A DNA stretch of 15,106 nucleotides, taken from contig JASLEW010000556.1 of NCBI GenBank assembly GCA_030150965.1, positions 1-15,106 on the forward strand, written 5' to 3'. The position numbers and the translations under genes are program-made. Below, piece by piece: positions 6,406 through 13,085 of the stretch. Source of the stretch: Thermoanaerobaculia bacterium. GTDB lineage: Bacteria > Acidobacteriota > Thermoanaerobaculia > Multivoradales > UBA5704. The notes beneath the pieces are model-generated. The model had not been told where the DNA came from and made no database searches. It saw nothing but the letters and a program-made list of their open reading frames with translations. The first letter of the stretch is position 1; every line of letters begins with the position of its first letter.

Positions 6406-8058
6406 CTAGACGCGGCAGGCGCGGCGGATCAGGTTGGCGGTGATGCGCTGGACGCGGCGGTCGGGGCCCTGGGTGCGCACGCGGCGGAAGGCCGGCGGCA
6501 CGAAGCCGGGTGGGGATGCGAGGCCGCTTGCCCACCAGCAGGTGGCGGCGTTGAAGACGAAGTTGCCCTTGGGGCCGGGGTAGACCGTGGCGGTGTAGGT
6601 GGGGCCGGGGCCGTACTGGTGGAGGGGGCCCTGGGCGACGATCTCCAGGCCGGGGATGGGCGCGGCGTTGCCGTGCCACTCCCAGCCGACCAGGTTGGGG
6701 ATGCGGTCGCCGTCGGCCATCCCCGTGTGCTCGAAGAGCCAGTGGCGCGAGCGGGTGCAGATCCAGTCCCCGGTGCCGGTCAGGGGGTAGCCGCTGCGGG
6801 CGCCGACCAGGCGCGACTCGTCGGGGCCGTTGTGACGGAGCTGTGACAGCTCGGGGAACTCGCCGGCCACGTTGCGCGGGTCGATCGGGCCGTACTGGCC
6901 GATGCGGCGGATGGCGCGGAGCGGGCGGCCGGCGGCGCCGAGGTGGTAGTCGATCACGCCGTAGCAGGCGTTGCCGGAGAGGAAGGCGAGGTTGACCCCG
7001 GCGTCGCGCGCCGCCGTCACGTTGCGGTGCATGGCGAGCGACCAGTACTCGTCGTGCCCGACGGAGAGCCACAGGCGGGCGCGCAGCAGGTCGCCGTCGC
7101 CGGTGTGGGTGTCGGCGTTGGCGGTGTAGGAGACGTCGAAGCCCTGCTGCTCCAGCCAGAAGGCGGCCGGGAACTCCCACAGCAGGAACTCGCCCGAGCC
7201 CTGCGACAGCGGCGCGTCGATGAGCTGGCAGTACTTGCCGTAGGGGCGGTCCCAGCTCACCCGCACGCCGGGACCCCAGTACCAGACCTTCTGCCCGTTG
7301 TCGTAGAGCGAGAACCAGGTGGGCCAGCGGTTGTAGGCCGCCCAGGTGTTGGTGCTGCACTGGAAGAGGACGTCGCAGGGGCGGTCGTCGCGCACGATGA
7401 AGACGACGTAGCTCTGCACGCCGTCGCGCCGGGCGGTCAGCTTGCCGAGGTAGACCCCGCTCGGCCAGTCGGCGCTCTGCGGGATGGTGATCCCGGCCGC
7501 CGGCTCCCAGCGGCACTCGCGCAGCCGCTCGGGGCCGATCTCGGGCAGCGGCTGGGGTGTGCCGTGGAACGGGCCGAGCTGCAGCAGGTGGCGGCCCCCC
7601 TTGCCGCCGTAGTACCCGAGCCGGTACAGGTCGAGGACGAAGGGCGACGGCGGATCGGTCGAGACCATGAAGGAGAGCTTCTCGCCAGCGGCGACGCTGG
7701 TGGCCGAGCAGTAGCCCTCGATCCACGGGCAGCGGAAGCGCGCCGCCGGATCGACGCGGGTGCTCGCGAGCATCCAGTCGGTGGTGCCCGGCCGCTCGTT
7801 CTCCGCGCGGATCAGGTCCGGGCTGGCCGGCGCCCGCCGGCGGCAGCCCTCCAGGCCGAGCGTCGCGGCCAGCCCCGCGGCCGTGGCCGCAGGGGCGGGG
7901 CCGAGGGCGCCCACCGCCTCCAGGGCACCGAGCGGCGCCAGCGGCGCCAGGGCGGAGCCCATTCCCACGGCAGCGGCACCCTTGAGCAGCTCGCGGCGGT
8001 CGAGCGTGAGCGCGCCCGGTGCCGGCGGACCTGACAGGGATCGGCGTTCGGCAGGCAT
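6406..8058 (-). CDS. Tat-exported N,N-dimethylformamidase beta-subunit-like protein
   Basis: A 550-residue protein resembling the large (beta) subunit C-terminal region of N,N-dimethylformamidase. This family is common as exported proteins of unknown substrate. The family-type blocks visible are YRLGYYGGKGGR (145-156), CSTNTWAAYNRWP (234-246), YTANADTH (311-318), LSVGHDEYWS (331-340) and LSGNACY (360-366). The N-terminus is a Tat signal: twin Arg in LDRRELLKG (R21/R22) followed by an Ala/Leu-rich stretch to about residue 65, so the enzyme folds in the cytosol before export. C72 (LEGC) resembles a lipobox, but Glu at -2 is atypical. ATG 8058 was preferred over TTG 8106 because it gives the usual distance to the Tat motif and follows a TAGAAT box. 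It is divergent from a glycosyltransferase operon. Enzymatic activity and substrate are unproven. Confidence 0.85.
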   Translation of the reverse strand: MPAERRSLSGPPAPGALTLDRRELLKGAAAVGMGSALAPLAPLGALEAVGALGPAPAATAAGLAATLGLEGCRRRAPASPDLIRAENERPGTTDWMLASTRVDPAARFRCPWIEGYCSATSVAAGEKLSFMVSTDPPSPFVLDLYRLGYYGGKGGRHLLQLGPFHGTPQPLPEIGPERLRECRWEPAAGITIPQSADWPSGVYLGKLTARRDGVQSYVVFIVRDDRPCDVLFQCSTNTWAAYNRWPTWFSLYDNGQKVWYWGPGVRVSWDRPYGKYCQLIDAPLSQGSGEFLLWEFPAAFWLEQQGFDVSYTANADTHTGDGDLLRARLWLSVGHDEYWSLAMHRNVTAARDAGVNLAFLSGNACYGVIDYHLGAAGRPLRAIRRIGQYGPIDPRNVAGEFPELSQLRHNGPDESRLVGARSGYPLTGTGDWICTRSRHWLFEHTGMADGDRIPNLVGWEWHGNAAPIPGLEIVAQGPLHQYGPGPTYTATVYPGPKGNFVFNAATCWWASGLASPPGFVPPAFRRVRTQGPDRRVQRITANLIRRACRV

Positions 8059-8141
8059 GACGCTGCCGATTCTATCCTTGCGCCACCAAGGCGCTCTGCT
8101 CAACAAACGGCCCTGGGAAAGGGAGATAGAATCCGCCGGCC
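8059..8141. promoter_or_regulatory. Divergent promoter region with mirrored TAGAAT boxes
   Basis: The 83-bp gap separates two divergent genes. GATTCTATC (8068-8076) and GATAGAATC (8125-8133) are a perfect 9-bp inverted repeat. Each arm gives TAGAAT, one mismatch from the -10 consensus, reading outward: 10 nt from ATG 8058 on the minus strand and 9 nt from ATG 8142 on the plus strand. Neither gene has a correctly spaced Shine-Dalgarno sequence (a GGGAAAGGGAG tract lies ~17 nt before 8142, too far). I see no matching -35. Simplest reading: two leaderless or near-leaderless divergent transcripts. Confidence 0.5.
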
Positions 8142-9161
8142 ATGACCTTGCCGCAACCTGCCGAGCCGCAGGCAGAGCCCGCGCCGCCCGCTCGCACCGC
8201 GACGCCTGGCGCGTCGCCGCAGGTGTCGGTGGTGATCCCGGTCTACAACGCAGCGGCTTCGCTGGCCGAGCTGTGCGAGCGGCTGACGGCGGCGCTTCCC
8301 GGCCTTGCCGCTTCGTCGGAGGTGGTGCTGGTCAACGACGGCAGCCGCGATGGCAGCTGGGAGATCATCCGCGAGCGGGCCGCCCGGCCGGCGGCCGGGC
8401 GCGGGCCGCGGGTGCGCGGCATCGACCTGATGCGCAACTATGGGCAGCACAACGCGCTGTTGTGCGGCATCCGGGCGGCGGCCGGGGCGGTGATCGTCAC
8501 CATGGACGACGACCTGCAGCATCCGCCGGAGGAGATCGGGCGCCTGCTGGAGGCGCTCGGCGACGAGGTGGACGTGGTCTACGGCACGCCGCTCGCCGAG
8601 CAGCACGGCCTGTGGCGCGACCTCGCCTCGCGCGCCACGAAGCTGGTGCTGGAAGGCGCCATGGGCGCCGCCGTCGCCCGCCGGGTGAGCGCCTTCCGCG
8701 CCTTCCGCGCCGAGCTGCGGGGCGCCTTTGCCCAGTACGGCAACCCCTACGTGTCGATCGACGTGCTGCTCACCTGGGCCACCACGCGCTTTGCCGCGGT
8801 GCCGGTGCGCCACGAGCCGCGGCGGGCCGGCAGGTCCAATTACACCTTCAGGATGCTGGCGCGCCACGCCCTCAACATGGTCACCGGCTACTCGGTCGGC
8901 CCGCTCCAGCTGGCCAGCCTGGTCGGCTTCGCCTCGACCCTGCTCGGCCTGCTCGTGCTGGTCTACGTGGTGGGCCGCTACCTGATCCAGGGCACGACGG
9001 TGCCCGGCTTCCCCTTCCTCGCCTCGGTCATCGCCATCTTCGCCGGCGCCCAGCTGTTCACCCTCGGCATCATGGGCGAGTACCTGGCGCGCATGCACTC
9101 CCGCCTCATGTCGCGCCCGGTCTACAGCGTGCGCCGCGAGACGCACGGAGAGCCGGGCTGA
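8142..9161 (+). CDS. Family 2 glycosyltransferase, polyprenyl-phosphate type, membrane-anchored
   Basis: A 339-residue GT2 enzyme of the DPM1/ArnC/GtrB type, which typically moves a sugar from a nucleotide donor to polyprenyl phosphate at the cytoplasmic face of the membrane. The GT-A domain begins at VSVVIPVYN (28-36). VNDGSRDGS (64-72), RNYGQHNAL (98-106) and MDDDLQHPPE (121-130, the metal-binding acidic motif) follow. RRAGRSNYTF (227-236) is the acceptor-side RxxGxSxY motif of this subfamily. Two transmembrane helices end the protein, about 255-281 and 291-313. The first ~25 residues are Pro/Ala-rich and disordered-looking. It heads a + strand cluster with the WecD- and WecE-like genes, so it may handle their amino sugar; that link is inferred from position. 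Sugar donor unknown. Confidence 0.92.
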   Translation: MTLPQPAEPQAEPAPPARTATPGASPQVSVVIPVYNAAASLAELCERLTAALPGLAASSEVVLVNDGSRDGSWEIIRERAARPAAGRGPRVRGIDLMRNYGQHNALLCGIRAAAGAVIVTMDDDLQHPPEEIGRLLEALGDEVDVVYGTPLAEQHGLWRDLASRATKLVLEGAMGAAVARRVSAFRAFRAELRGAFAQYGNPYVSIDVLLTWATTRFAAVPVRHEPRRAGRSNYTFRMLARHALNMVTGYSVGPLQLASLVGFASTLLGLLVLVYVVGRYLIQGTTVPGFPFLASVIAIFAGAQLFTLGIMGEYLARMHSRLMSRPVYSVRRETHGEPG

Positions 9162-9199
9162 GCGGCCGCGGGGCAAGGACCGCGGCGGAAAGGCAGGAG

Positions 9200-9334
9200 A
9201 TGCCGGGACCGCCGGGATTGCCGGAGCCGCCGGAGCCGCCGGAGATGCCGGGGCCGTTGGGATTGCGGGAGCTGCCGGAGCCGCCGGAGATGCCGGGGCC
9301 GCCGAAGGTGTCGGAGATGCCGGAGTCGCCGGAG
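9200..9334 (+). repeat. Three 45-bp tandem repeats at the 5' end of the wecD-like gene
   Basis: Units at 9200-9244, 9245-9289 and 9290-9334 encode MPGPPGLPEPPEPPE, MPGPLGLRELPEPPE and MPGPPKVSEMPESPE. The last two units share an identical 28-base block with the preceding junction (9229-9256 and 9274-9301), exactly 45 bp apart, which points to recent duplication. Each unit begins with ATG. The period is a multiple of three, so copy-number change keeps the frame. Confidence 0.8.
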
Positions 9335-10402
9335 ACACTGGAGCCGGTGGATGAGCCCTGCGAGCTGCTCGCCTGGGACAGCGAGCACTTCGGCCGCCGC
9401 ATCGGCCGGGTGCGCGGCGGGCGGCTCACCCCCGCCCTGGTGGCGCGCATCGACCGATGGGCGGCGCACCACGAGATCGAGTGCCTCTACCTCCTGGCCG
9501 ATCCTGGCGACCGCGACACGCCGCCGCTGGCCGCCGCGAGCGGGTTCCGCCTGGTGGACGTGCGGATCACCCTGGAGCGCCGCGGCGGGACCGCGGGCGA
9601 AGGAGACGACTTCCAGGAGATCGTGCCGGCCGCGGCCGGAGCCGGTGGCTCCTCAGCCGGCGGGAAGGACTCCGGCCGCGGTGCCGGACCGCGGCCGGCG
9701 CCGGCGATCCGCCTCGCCACCGCGGCGGACCTGCCGGCGCTGCGGCGCCTGGCCGCGGTCAGCCACCACGATTCGCGCTTCTACTTCGATCCGCACTTCG
9801 ACCGCGCGCGCTGCGATGCGCTCTACGCGGCGTGGATCGAGAAGAGCTGCCGCGATCTGCACGGGGTGGTGCTGGTGGCCGAAACCTCCTCCACCGGCAG
9901 CGCGCCGGGCCGCGCCAGACCCGCCGATCCGCCGGAAAGCGCCAGATCGACCGGCTTGCCAGACACCGCCAGCTCTGCCCTGGCGCCAGATACCGCCAGC
10001 GCTGCCCAGGTGCCAGACACCGCCGGATTCGCTGGCGCACCGGACCTCGCCGGTTCAGCCGGCTCGCCGGGAGCGACCGCGCCGGGCGAGGGGCCGGCGG
10101 ATTCCATGATCGCCGGCTACGTGACCGCCGCCGTCGAGCCGGACGGCGCCGGCCGGATCGGCCTGCTGGCCGTGGCCGCGGCGGCCCAGGGGCAGGGGAC
10201 CGGAGGCCGGCTGGTCGCGGCCGCCTGCGGTTGGCTCGCCGCCCGCGGCGCCGCGCCGGTGCGGGTCGTCACCCAGGGACGCAACCTGCGCGCGCAGCGG
10301 CTCTACCAGCGCTTCGGCCTGCGCACCGGCGCGGTGGAGCTGTGGTATCACCGCTGGTCGGGCGGCACCGCGCGGCGCCCGGCGGTGCCGGGGTGGGAAT
10401 GA
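9200..10402 (+). CDS. wecD: WecD-like GNAT N-acetyltransferase with repeat-expanded inserts
   Basis: A 400-residue protein, against ~224 for E. coli WecD, which acetylates dTDP-4-amino-4,6-dideoxygalactose with acetyl-CoA. The N-terminal half (LLAWDSEHFGRRIGRV, 57-72, through GFRLVDVRITLER, 115-127) and the C-terminal half fit WecD. The acetyl-CoA loop is QGQGTG (330-335); N362 and Y369 (RNLRAQRLYQRFG) fit the GNAT substrate/acid positions, Y369 matching WecD Tyr208. The extra length is low complexity: three 15-residue Pro/Glu/Met repeats at 1-45, a Gly/Ala insert at 129-168 and a nine-residue PDTAS-type repeat region at about 239-290. ATG 9200 has AAAGG 6 nt upstream; each 45-bp repeat carries an in-frame ATG (9245, 9290), so the true start could be later. 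Followed 135 nt later by the WecE-like gene, which makes its expected substrate. Confidence 0.78.
   Translation: MPGPPGLPEPPEPPEMPGPLGLRELPEPPEMPGPPKVSEMPESPETLEPVDEPCELLAWDSEHFGRRIGRVRGGRLTPALVARIDRWAAHHEIECLYLLADPGDRDTPPLAAASGFRLVDVRITLERRGGTAGEGDDFQEIVPAAAGAGGSSAGGKDSGRGAGPRPAPAIRLATAADLPALRRLAAVSHHDSRFYFDPHFDRARCDALYAAWIEKSCRDLHGVVLVAETSSTGSAPGRARPADPPESARSTGLPDTASSALAPDTASAAQVPDTAGFAGAPDLAGSAGSPGATAPGEGPADSMIAGYVTAAVEPDGAGRIGLLAVAAAAQGQGTGGRLVAAACGWLAARGAAPVRVVTQGRNLRAQRLYQRFGLRTGAVELWYHRWSGGTARRPAVPGWE
9914..10065 (+). repeat. 27-bp tandem repeats inside the wecD-like gene
   Basis: Units of 27 bp start at 9914, 9958, 9985, 10012 and 10039, with a partial unit at 9941-9957. Most begin GCCAGA(C/T)ACCGCC or a close variant. 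The clearest copies encode the period-nine peptides PDTASSALA, PDTASAAQV, PDTAGFAGA and PDLAGSAGS. The tract lies between the two halves of the acetyltransferase fold (before IAGYVTAAV), so it is probably a surface loop. Confidence 0.75.
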
Positions 10403-10422
10403 GCCTGGCACCCGCTTCTCCA

Positions 10423-10434
10423 GGTGCGCGCACC
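10423..10434. promoter_or_regulatory. 12-bp perfect palindrome in the wecD-wecE gap
   Basis: GGTGCGCGCACC is a perfect palindrome 21 nt after the wecD-like stop. It is flanked on both sides by TTCTCC (10416-10421 and 10438-10443). It could be a protein-binding site or the base of an RNA hairpin. The rest of the 135-bp gap shows no convincing gene or promoter. Confidence 0.3.
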
Positions 10435-10537
10435 GCCTTCTCCACCGGAGCTCCACCCGCGCCGAGGCCGCGGGCTCGCGCCGCGGACCGGCGGCCACGG
10501 GAGAGACGGCTCGGTTGACGGCGCGGGAGCCTGCCCG

Positions 10538-11677
10538 ATGAGCGAGATCGACATCCCCTTCAACCGTCCCGCCGTGACCGGCGACGAGTGGCGCTACATG
10601 CGCGAGGCCGCCGCGGCCGGGCGCCTGTCGGGCGACGGCGCGTTCTCACGCCGCTGCCAGGCGCTCCTGGAGGAGGAGCTGGGCGCCGCGCGGGTGCTGC
10701 TCACCACCTCGTGCACCCACGCGCTGGAGATGAGCGCGCTGCTGCTCGACGTGGCGCCCGGCGACGAGGTGATCCTGCCGTCGTTCACCTTCGTCTCGAC
10801 GGTCAACGCCTTCGCGCTGCGCGGCGCGCGGCCGGTCTTCGCCGACATCCGCGCCGACACGCTCAACCTCGACGAGCGGCAGCTGCCGCGGCTCATCGGC
10901 CCGCGCACCCGCGCCATCGTGCCGGTGCACTACGCCGGCGTGGGCTGCGACATGGCGGCGATCGGGGAGCTCGCCGGCCCGCGCGGCATCGCGGTGGTGG
11001 AGGACAACGCCCACGGCCTCTTCGGCCGCTATCGGGGCAGGAAGCTGGGCAGCTTCGGCTGCCTGGCGACGCTCTCCTTCCACGAGACCAAGAACGTCAG
11101 CTGCGGCGAGGGCGGCGCGCTGATCGTCAACGACCCGCGCTACGCCGAGCGCGCCGAGATCGTGCGCGAGAAGGGCACCAACCGCGGCCAGTTCTTCCGC
11201 GGCATGGTGGACAAGTACACCTGGGTGGACATCGGCTCCAGCTATCTCCCCTCCGATCTGCTCGCCGCCTGGCTGCTCGCCCAGCTCGAGGCGCGCGACC
11301 GCATCCAGGAGGCGCGGCGCCGCCTCTGGGAGCGCTATGCGCGGGAGCTCTCGGGGTGGGCGGCGGCGAGCGGCACCCGCCTGCCGGTGGTGCCCGCGGA
11401 CTGCGAGCAGCCCCATCACCTCTTCTACCTGCTCCTCCCCTCGCTCGCCGCCCGCCAGGCGCTGATCGCCCATCTGCGCAGCCGCGGCATCCTGGCCGTC
11501 TTCCACTACGCGCCGCTGCACCTGTCGGAGCACGCCCGCAGGATCGGGGCCGGCGGCGGCGACTGCCCGGTCGCCGCCGACGCCGCCGACCGCCTGCTGC
11601 GGCTGCCGCTGTTCTTCGATCTCGCGGACGCCGACCAGTCGCGGGTCATCGCCGCCGTGCAGGCGTTTCAGCCCTGA
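10538..11677 (+). CDS. wecE: dTDP-4-amino-4,6-dideoxygalactose transaminase (WecE-like)
   Basis: A 379-residue PLP enzyme of the DegT/DnrJ/EryC1 family, close along its whole length to E. coli WecE, which transfers an amino group from glutamate to dTDP-4-keto-6-deoxyglucose. Visible WecE blocks are IPFNRPAV (6-13), SGDGAFSRRCQ (31-41), LLTTSCTHALEM (54-65), PSFTFVSTVNAF (81-92), VPVHYAGV (128-135), VEDNAHG (154-160, PLP-ring Asp D156), SFHETKN (180-186, Schiff-base lysine K185), REKGTNRGQFFRG (210-222) and DKYTWVDIGSSYLPSD (225-240). ATG 10538 was chosen because homologues start just before the IPFN motif and GGGAG lies 8 nt upstream; the frame stays open to 10424 without such support. Follows the WecD-like gene in pathway-related order. 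The dTDP-sugar synthesis genes are not in the window. Confidence 0.93.
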   Translation: MSEIDIPFNRPAVTGDEWRYMREAAAAGRLSGDGAFSRRCQALLEEELGAARVLLTTSCTHALEMSALLLDVAPGDEVILPSFTFVSTVNAFALRGARPVFADIRADTLNLDERQLPRLIGPRTRAIVPVHYAGVGCDMAAIGELAGPRGIAVVEDNAHGLFGRYRGRKLGSFGCLATLSFHETKNVSCGEGGALIVNDPRYAERAEIVREKGTNRGQFFRGMVDKYTWVDIGSSYLPSDLLAAWLLAQLEARDRIQEARRRLWERYARELSGWAAASGTRLPVVPADCEQPHHLFYLLLPSLAARQALIAHLRSRGILAVFHYAPLHLSEHARRIGAGGGDCPVAADAADRLLRLPLFFDLADADQSRVIAAVQAFQP

Positions 11678-11704
11678 AGGAAGATCGGCCCGCGGCAAAA
11701 GATG

Positions 11705-11732
11705 CGCGGAGCCCTCCGGAGAGGGCCCCGCG
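11705..11732 (+). terminator. Hairpin after wecE, possible terminator
   Basis: CGCGG-A-GCCCTC (11705-11716) pairs with GAGGGC-C-CCGCG (11721-11732) around loop CGGA, giving 11 base pairs with a single A-C mismatch. It begins 28 nt after the wecE stop. No T-tract follows, so it may terminate poorly or mainly protect the mRNA 3' end. Confidence 0.45.
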
Positions 11733-11924
11733 GAATCGAGGAGTGAACCAGCGCCGGCACCGAGCTGATCGCACCTGCGGCCGGTCCGTGGACGTGGGGG
11801 GAGGACCTTCAATCCGCCTGCAGTACGCGCCCCGCAGTCGAATCGCCGTGCTCAGGTGGCCGGCCAGTGCCGGCGCCACTCTGCTGGACGGAGGGAACCT
11901 GCGGTCGGTTACATGCCTGGCCGC

Positions 11925-11946
11925 AAAAACTCGCGACGCGAGGTTT
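11925..11946 (-). terminator. Intrinsic terminator of the coaD-deaminase operon
   Basis: On the minus strand CTCGC-GTC-GCGAG (11942 to 11930) is followed directly by five T residues (11929 to 11925). The A residues just before the stem (AAAC, 11946 to 11943) can extend pairing into the T-tract. It lies about 15 nt after the deaminase stop. This is the only hairpin in the window with a proper T-tract. Confidence 0.8.
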
Positions 11947-11956
11947 CGGCGGCAGC

Positions 11957-13057
11957 TCAGTTGACCTGCGGCTGGATGGGCGCGCCGAACAGCTCGCGGC
12001 CGAGGGCGTCCAGCTGATCGAGGAAGCGCGGCTCGAGGGCGGCGCGCTCGGCCTCGGTCAGGAAGGACTGGCGCAGGCCGGCGAGGGCCAGGCCGGCGAG
12101 CTGGTCGGCGTCGTAGCCGAAGGTCTGGCCCAGGCGCAGGTACTCGCGGGTGAGGTTGGTGTTGAAGAAGGCCGGATCGTCCGAGTTGACCGACAGCTGG
12201 AGGCCGCTGCGGTAGAGCGCGTCGAACGGGTGGGCCGCGAGGTCGGCGACGACGCCCAGGCAGAGGTTGGAGCTCGGGCAGACCTCCAACGGGATGCGCC
12301 GGCGGCGCAGCTCGGCGACCAGCTCCGGGTCCTCCAGCACCCGCACGCCGTGGCCGATGCGCTCGGCACCGCAGACCTCGAGCACCGAGCGCACCGACTC
12401 CGGCCCGGAGTGCTCCCCGGCATGGGCTACCCGGTGCAGCCCGCCGGCCGCCGCGGCCTCGAAGTGGCGGCGGAACGGCTCGTTGGCGAAGCGCGCCTCG
12501 CTTCCCGAGAGGCCCAGCGCCACCACGCCGCGGCCGCGGCCGGCGAGCGCCCACTCGAGCGTCTGGTCGGCCGCCGCCGGCCCGACATTGCGCACCACGT
12601 CGGGGATCAGGCGCATGACGACGCCGAAATCGCGCTCGCCGTCGGCGATCGCCTCGGCCATCGCGGCCAGCACCTCGCCGCCGTTGACGCCGTTGGCGAG
12701 ATGGGTCGAGATGGTGAAGTGGACCTCGCAGTAGAGGACGTTCTGCATCGCCTGCTCGGCGAGGAAGTCGCTCGCCAGCAGCTTGAAGTCCTCCGGCGCG
12801 CGCAGGGCGCGCGAGCAGGTGAGGTAGACCTGCACGAACTGCTCGAAGTTGCGGAAGCGGAACCAGCGCTTGAGGCCCGCCTCGTCGGCGGCCGGCAGCT
12901 CCACGCCGTTGCGGCGCGCCAGCTCGATCAGCACCGAGGGCCGCATCGCGCCCTCCAGGTGCACGTGCAGCTCCACCTTCGGCATGCGCAGCAGGAAGCG
13001 GTCGAGGCTCATCGGACGCAGCGGAGGTCGGGGCCGGGGTGAGAACGCGCCGCTCAT
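11957..13057 (-). CDS. add: Adenosine deaminase family protein
   Basis: A 366-residue zinc hydrolase of the adenosine/adenine/aminodeoxyfutalosine deaminase family, acting on a purine amino group in the cytosol. Metal and catalytic residues are all visible: H31 and H33 in VELHVHLEG, H212 and E215 in AHAGE, H236 in IGHGVRV, and D293/D294 in VNSDDPAFF. VCPSSNLCLG (259-268) is also conserved. The NSDDPAFF form is seen in adenine deaminase and related subgroups as well as in some adenosine deaminases, so the substrate is not settled by sequence. ATG 13057 gives a Pro/Arg-rich leader; ATG 13012 (MSLDRFLLRMPK) is an equally plausible start, and neither has a good Shine-Dalgarno sequence. It follows coaD after 28 nt and ends at a canonical terminator, so the genes are probably one transcript. 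Confidence 0.9.
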   Translation of the reverse strand: MSGAFSPRPRPPLRPMSLDRFLLRMPKVELHVHLEGAMRPSVLIELARRNGVELPAADEAGLKRWFRFRNFEQFVQVYLTCSRALRAPEDFKLLASDFLAEQAMQNVLYCEVHFTISTHLANGVNGGEVLAAMAEAIADGERDFGVVMRLIPDVVRNVGPAAADQTLEWALAGRGRGVVALGLSGSEARFANEPFRRHFEAAAAGGLHRVAHAGEHSGPESVRSVLEVCGAERIGHGVRVLEDPELVAELRRRRIPLEVCPSSNLCLGVVADLAAHPFDALYRSGLQLSVNSDDPAFFNTNLTREYLRLGQTFGYDADQLAGLALAGLRQSFLTEAERAALEPRFLDQLDALGRELFGAPIQPQVN

Positions 13058-13085
13058 GCCGGTGGCCCGGCGGCCCCCATGCGGC

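Larger units (their letters stand above)
11678..11956. other. Convergent intergenic region between wecE and the deaminase gene
   Basis: A 279-bp gap between two converging transcription units. It holds one strong hairpin near each end (described separately). Between about 11735 and 11920 I see no gene with a recognisable product and no promoter-like pair. Its G+C content is lower than in the flanking genes by eye. Confidence 0.5.

Noticed and set aside
9200..9334. CRISPR-like array
   Set aside because: The 45-bp units are contiguous coding repeats with no unique spacers, and they stay in frame with the acetyltransferase.
7760..10402. An 880-codon frame running into the WecD-like gene
   Set aside because: It crosses the Tat-enzyme gene antisense and the GT2 gene out of frame. 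Real coding character starts near 9200, after the GT2 stop.
10399..10518. A 39-codon ORF starting in an ATGA overlap with the wecD-like stop
   Set aside because: The product is Pro/Arg/Ala-rich low complexity with no similarity I recognise; the overlap is probably chance.
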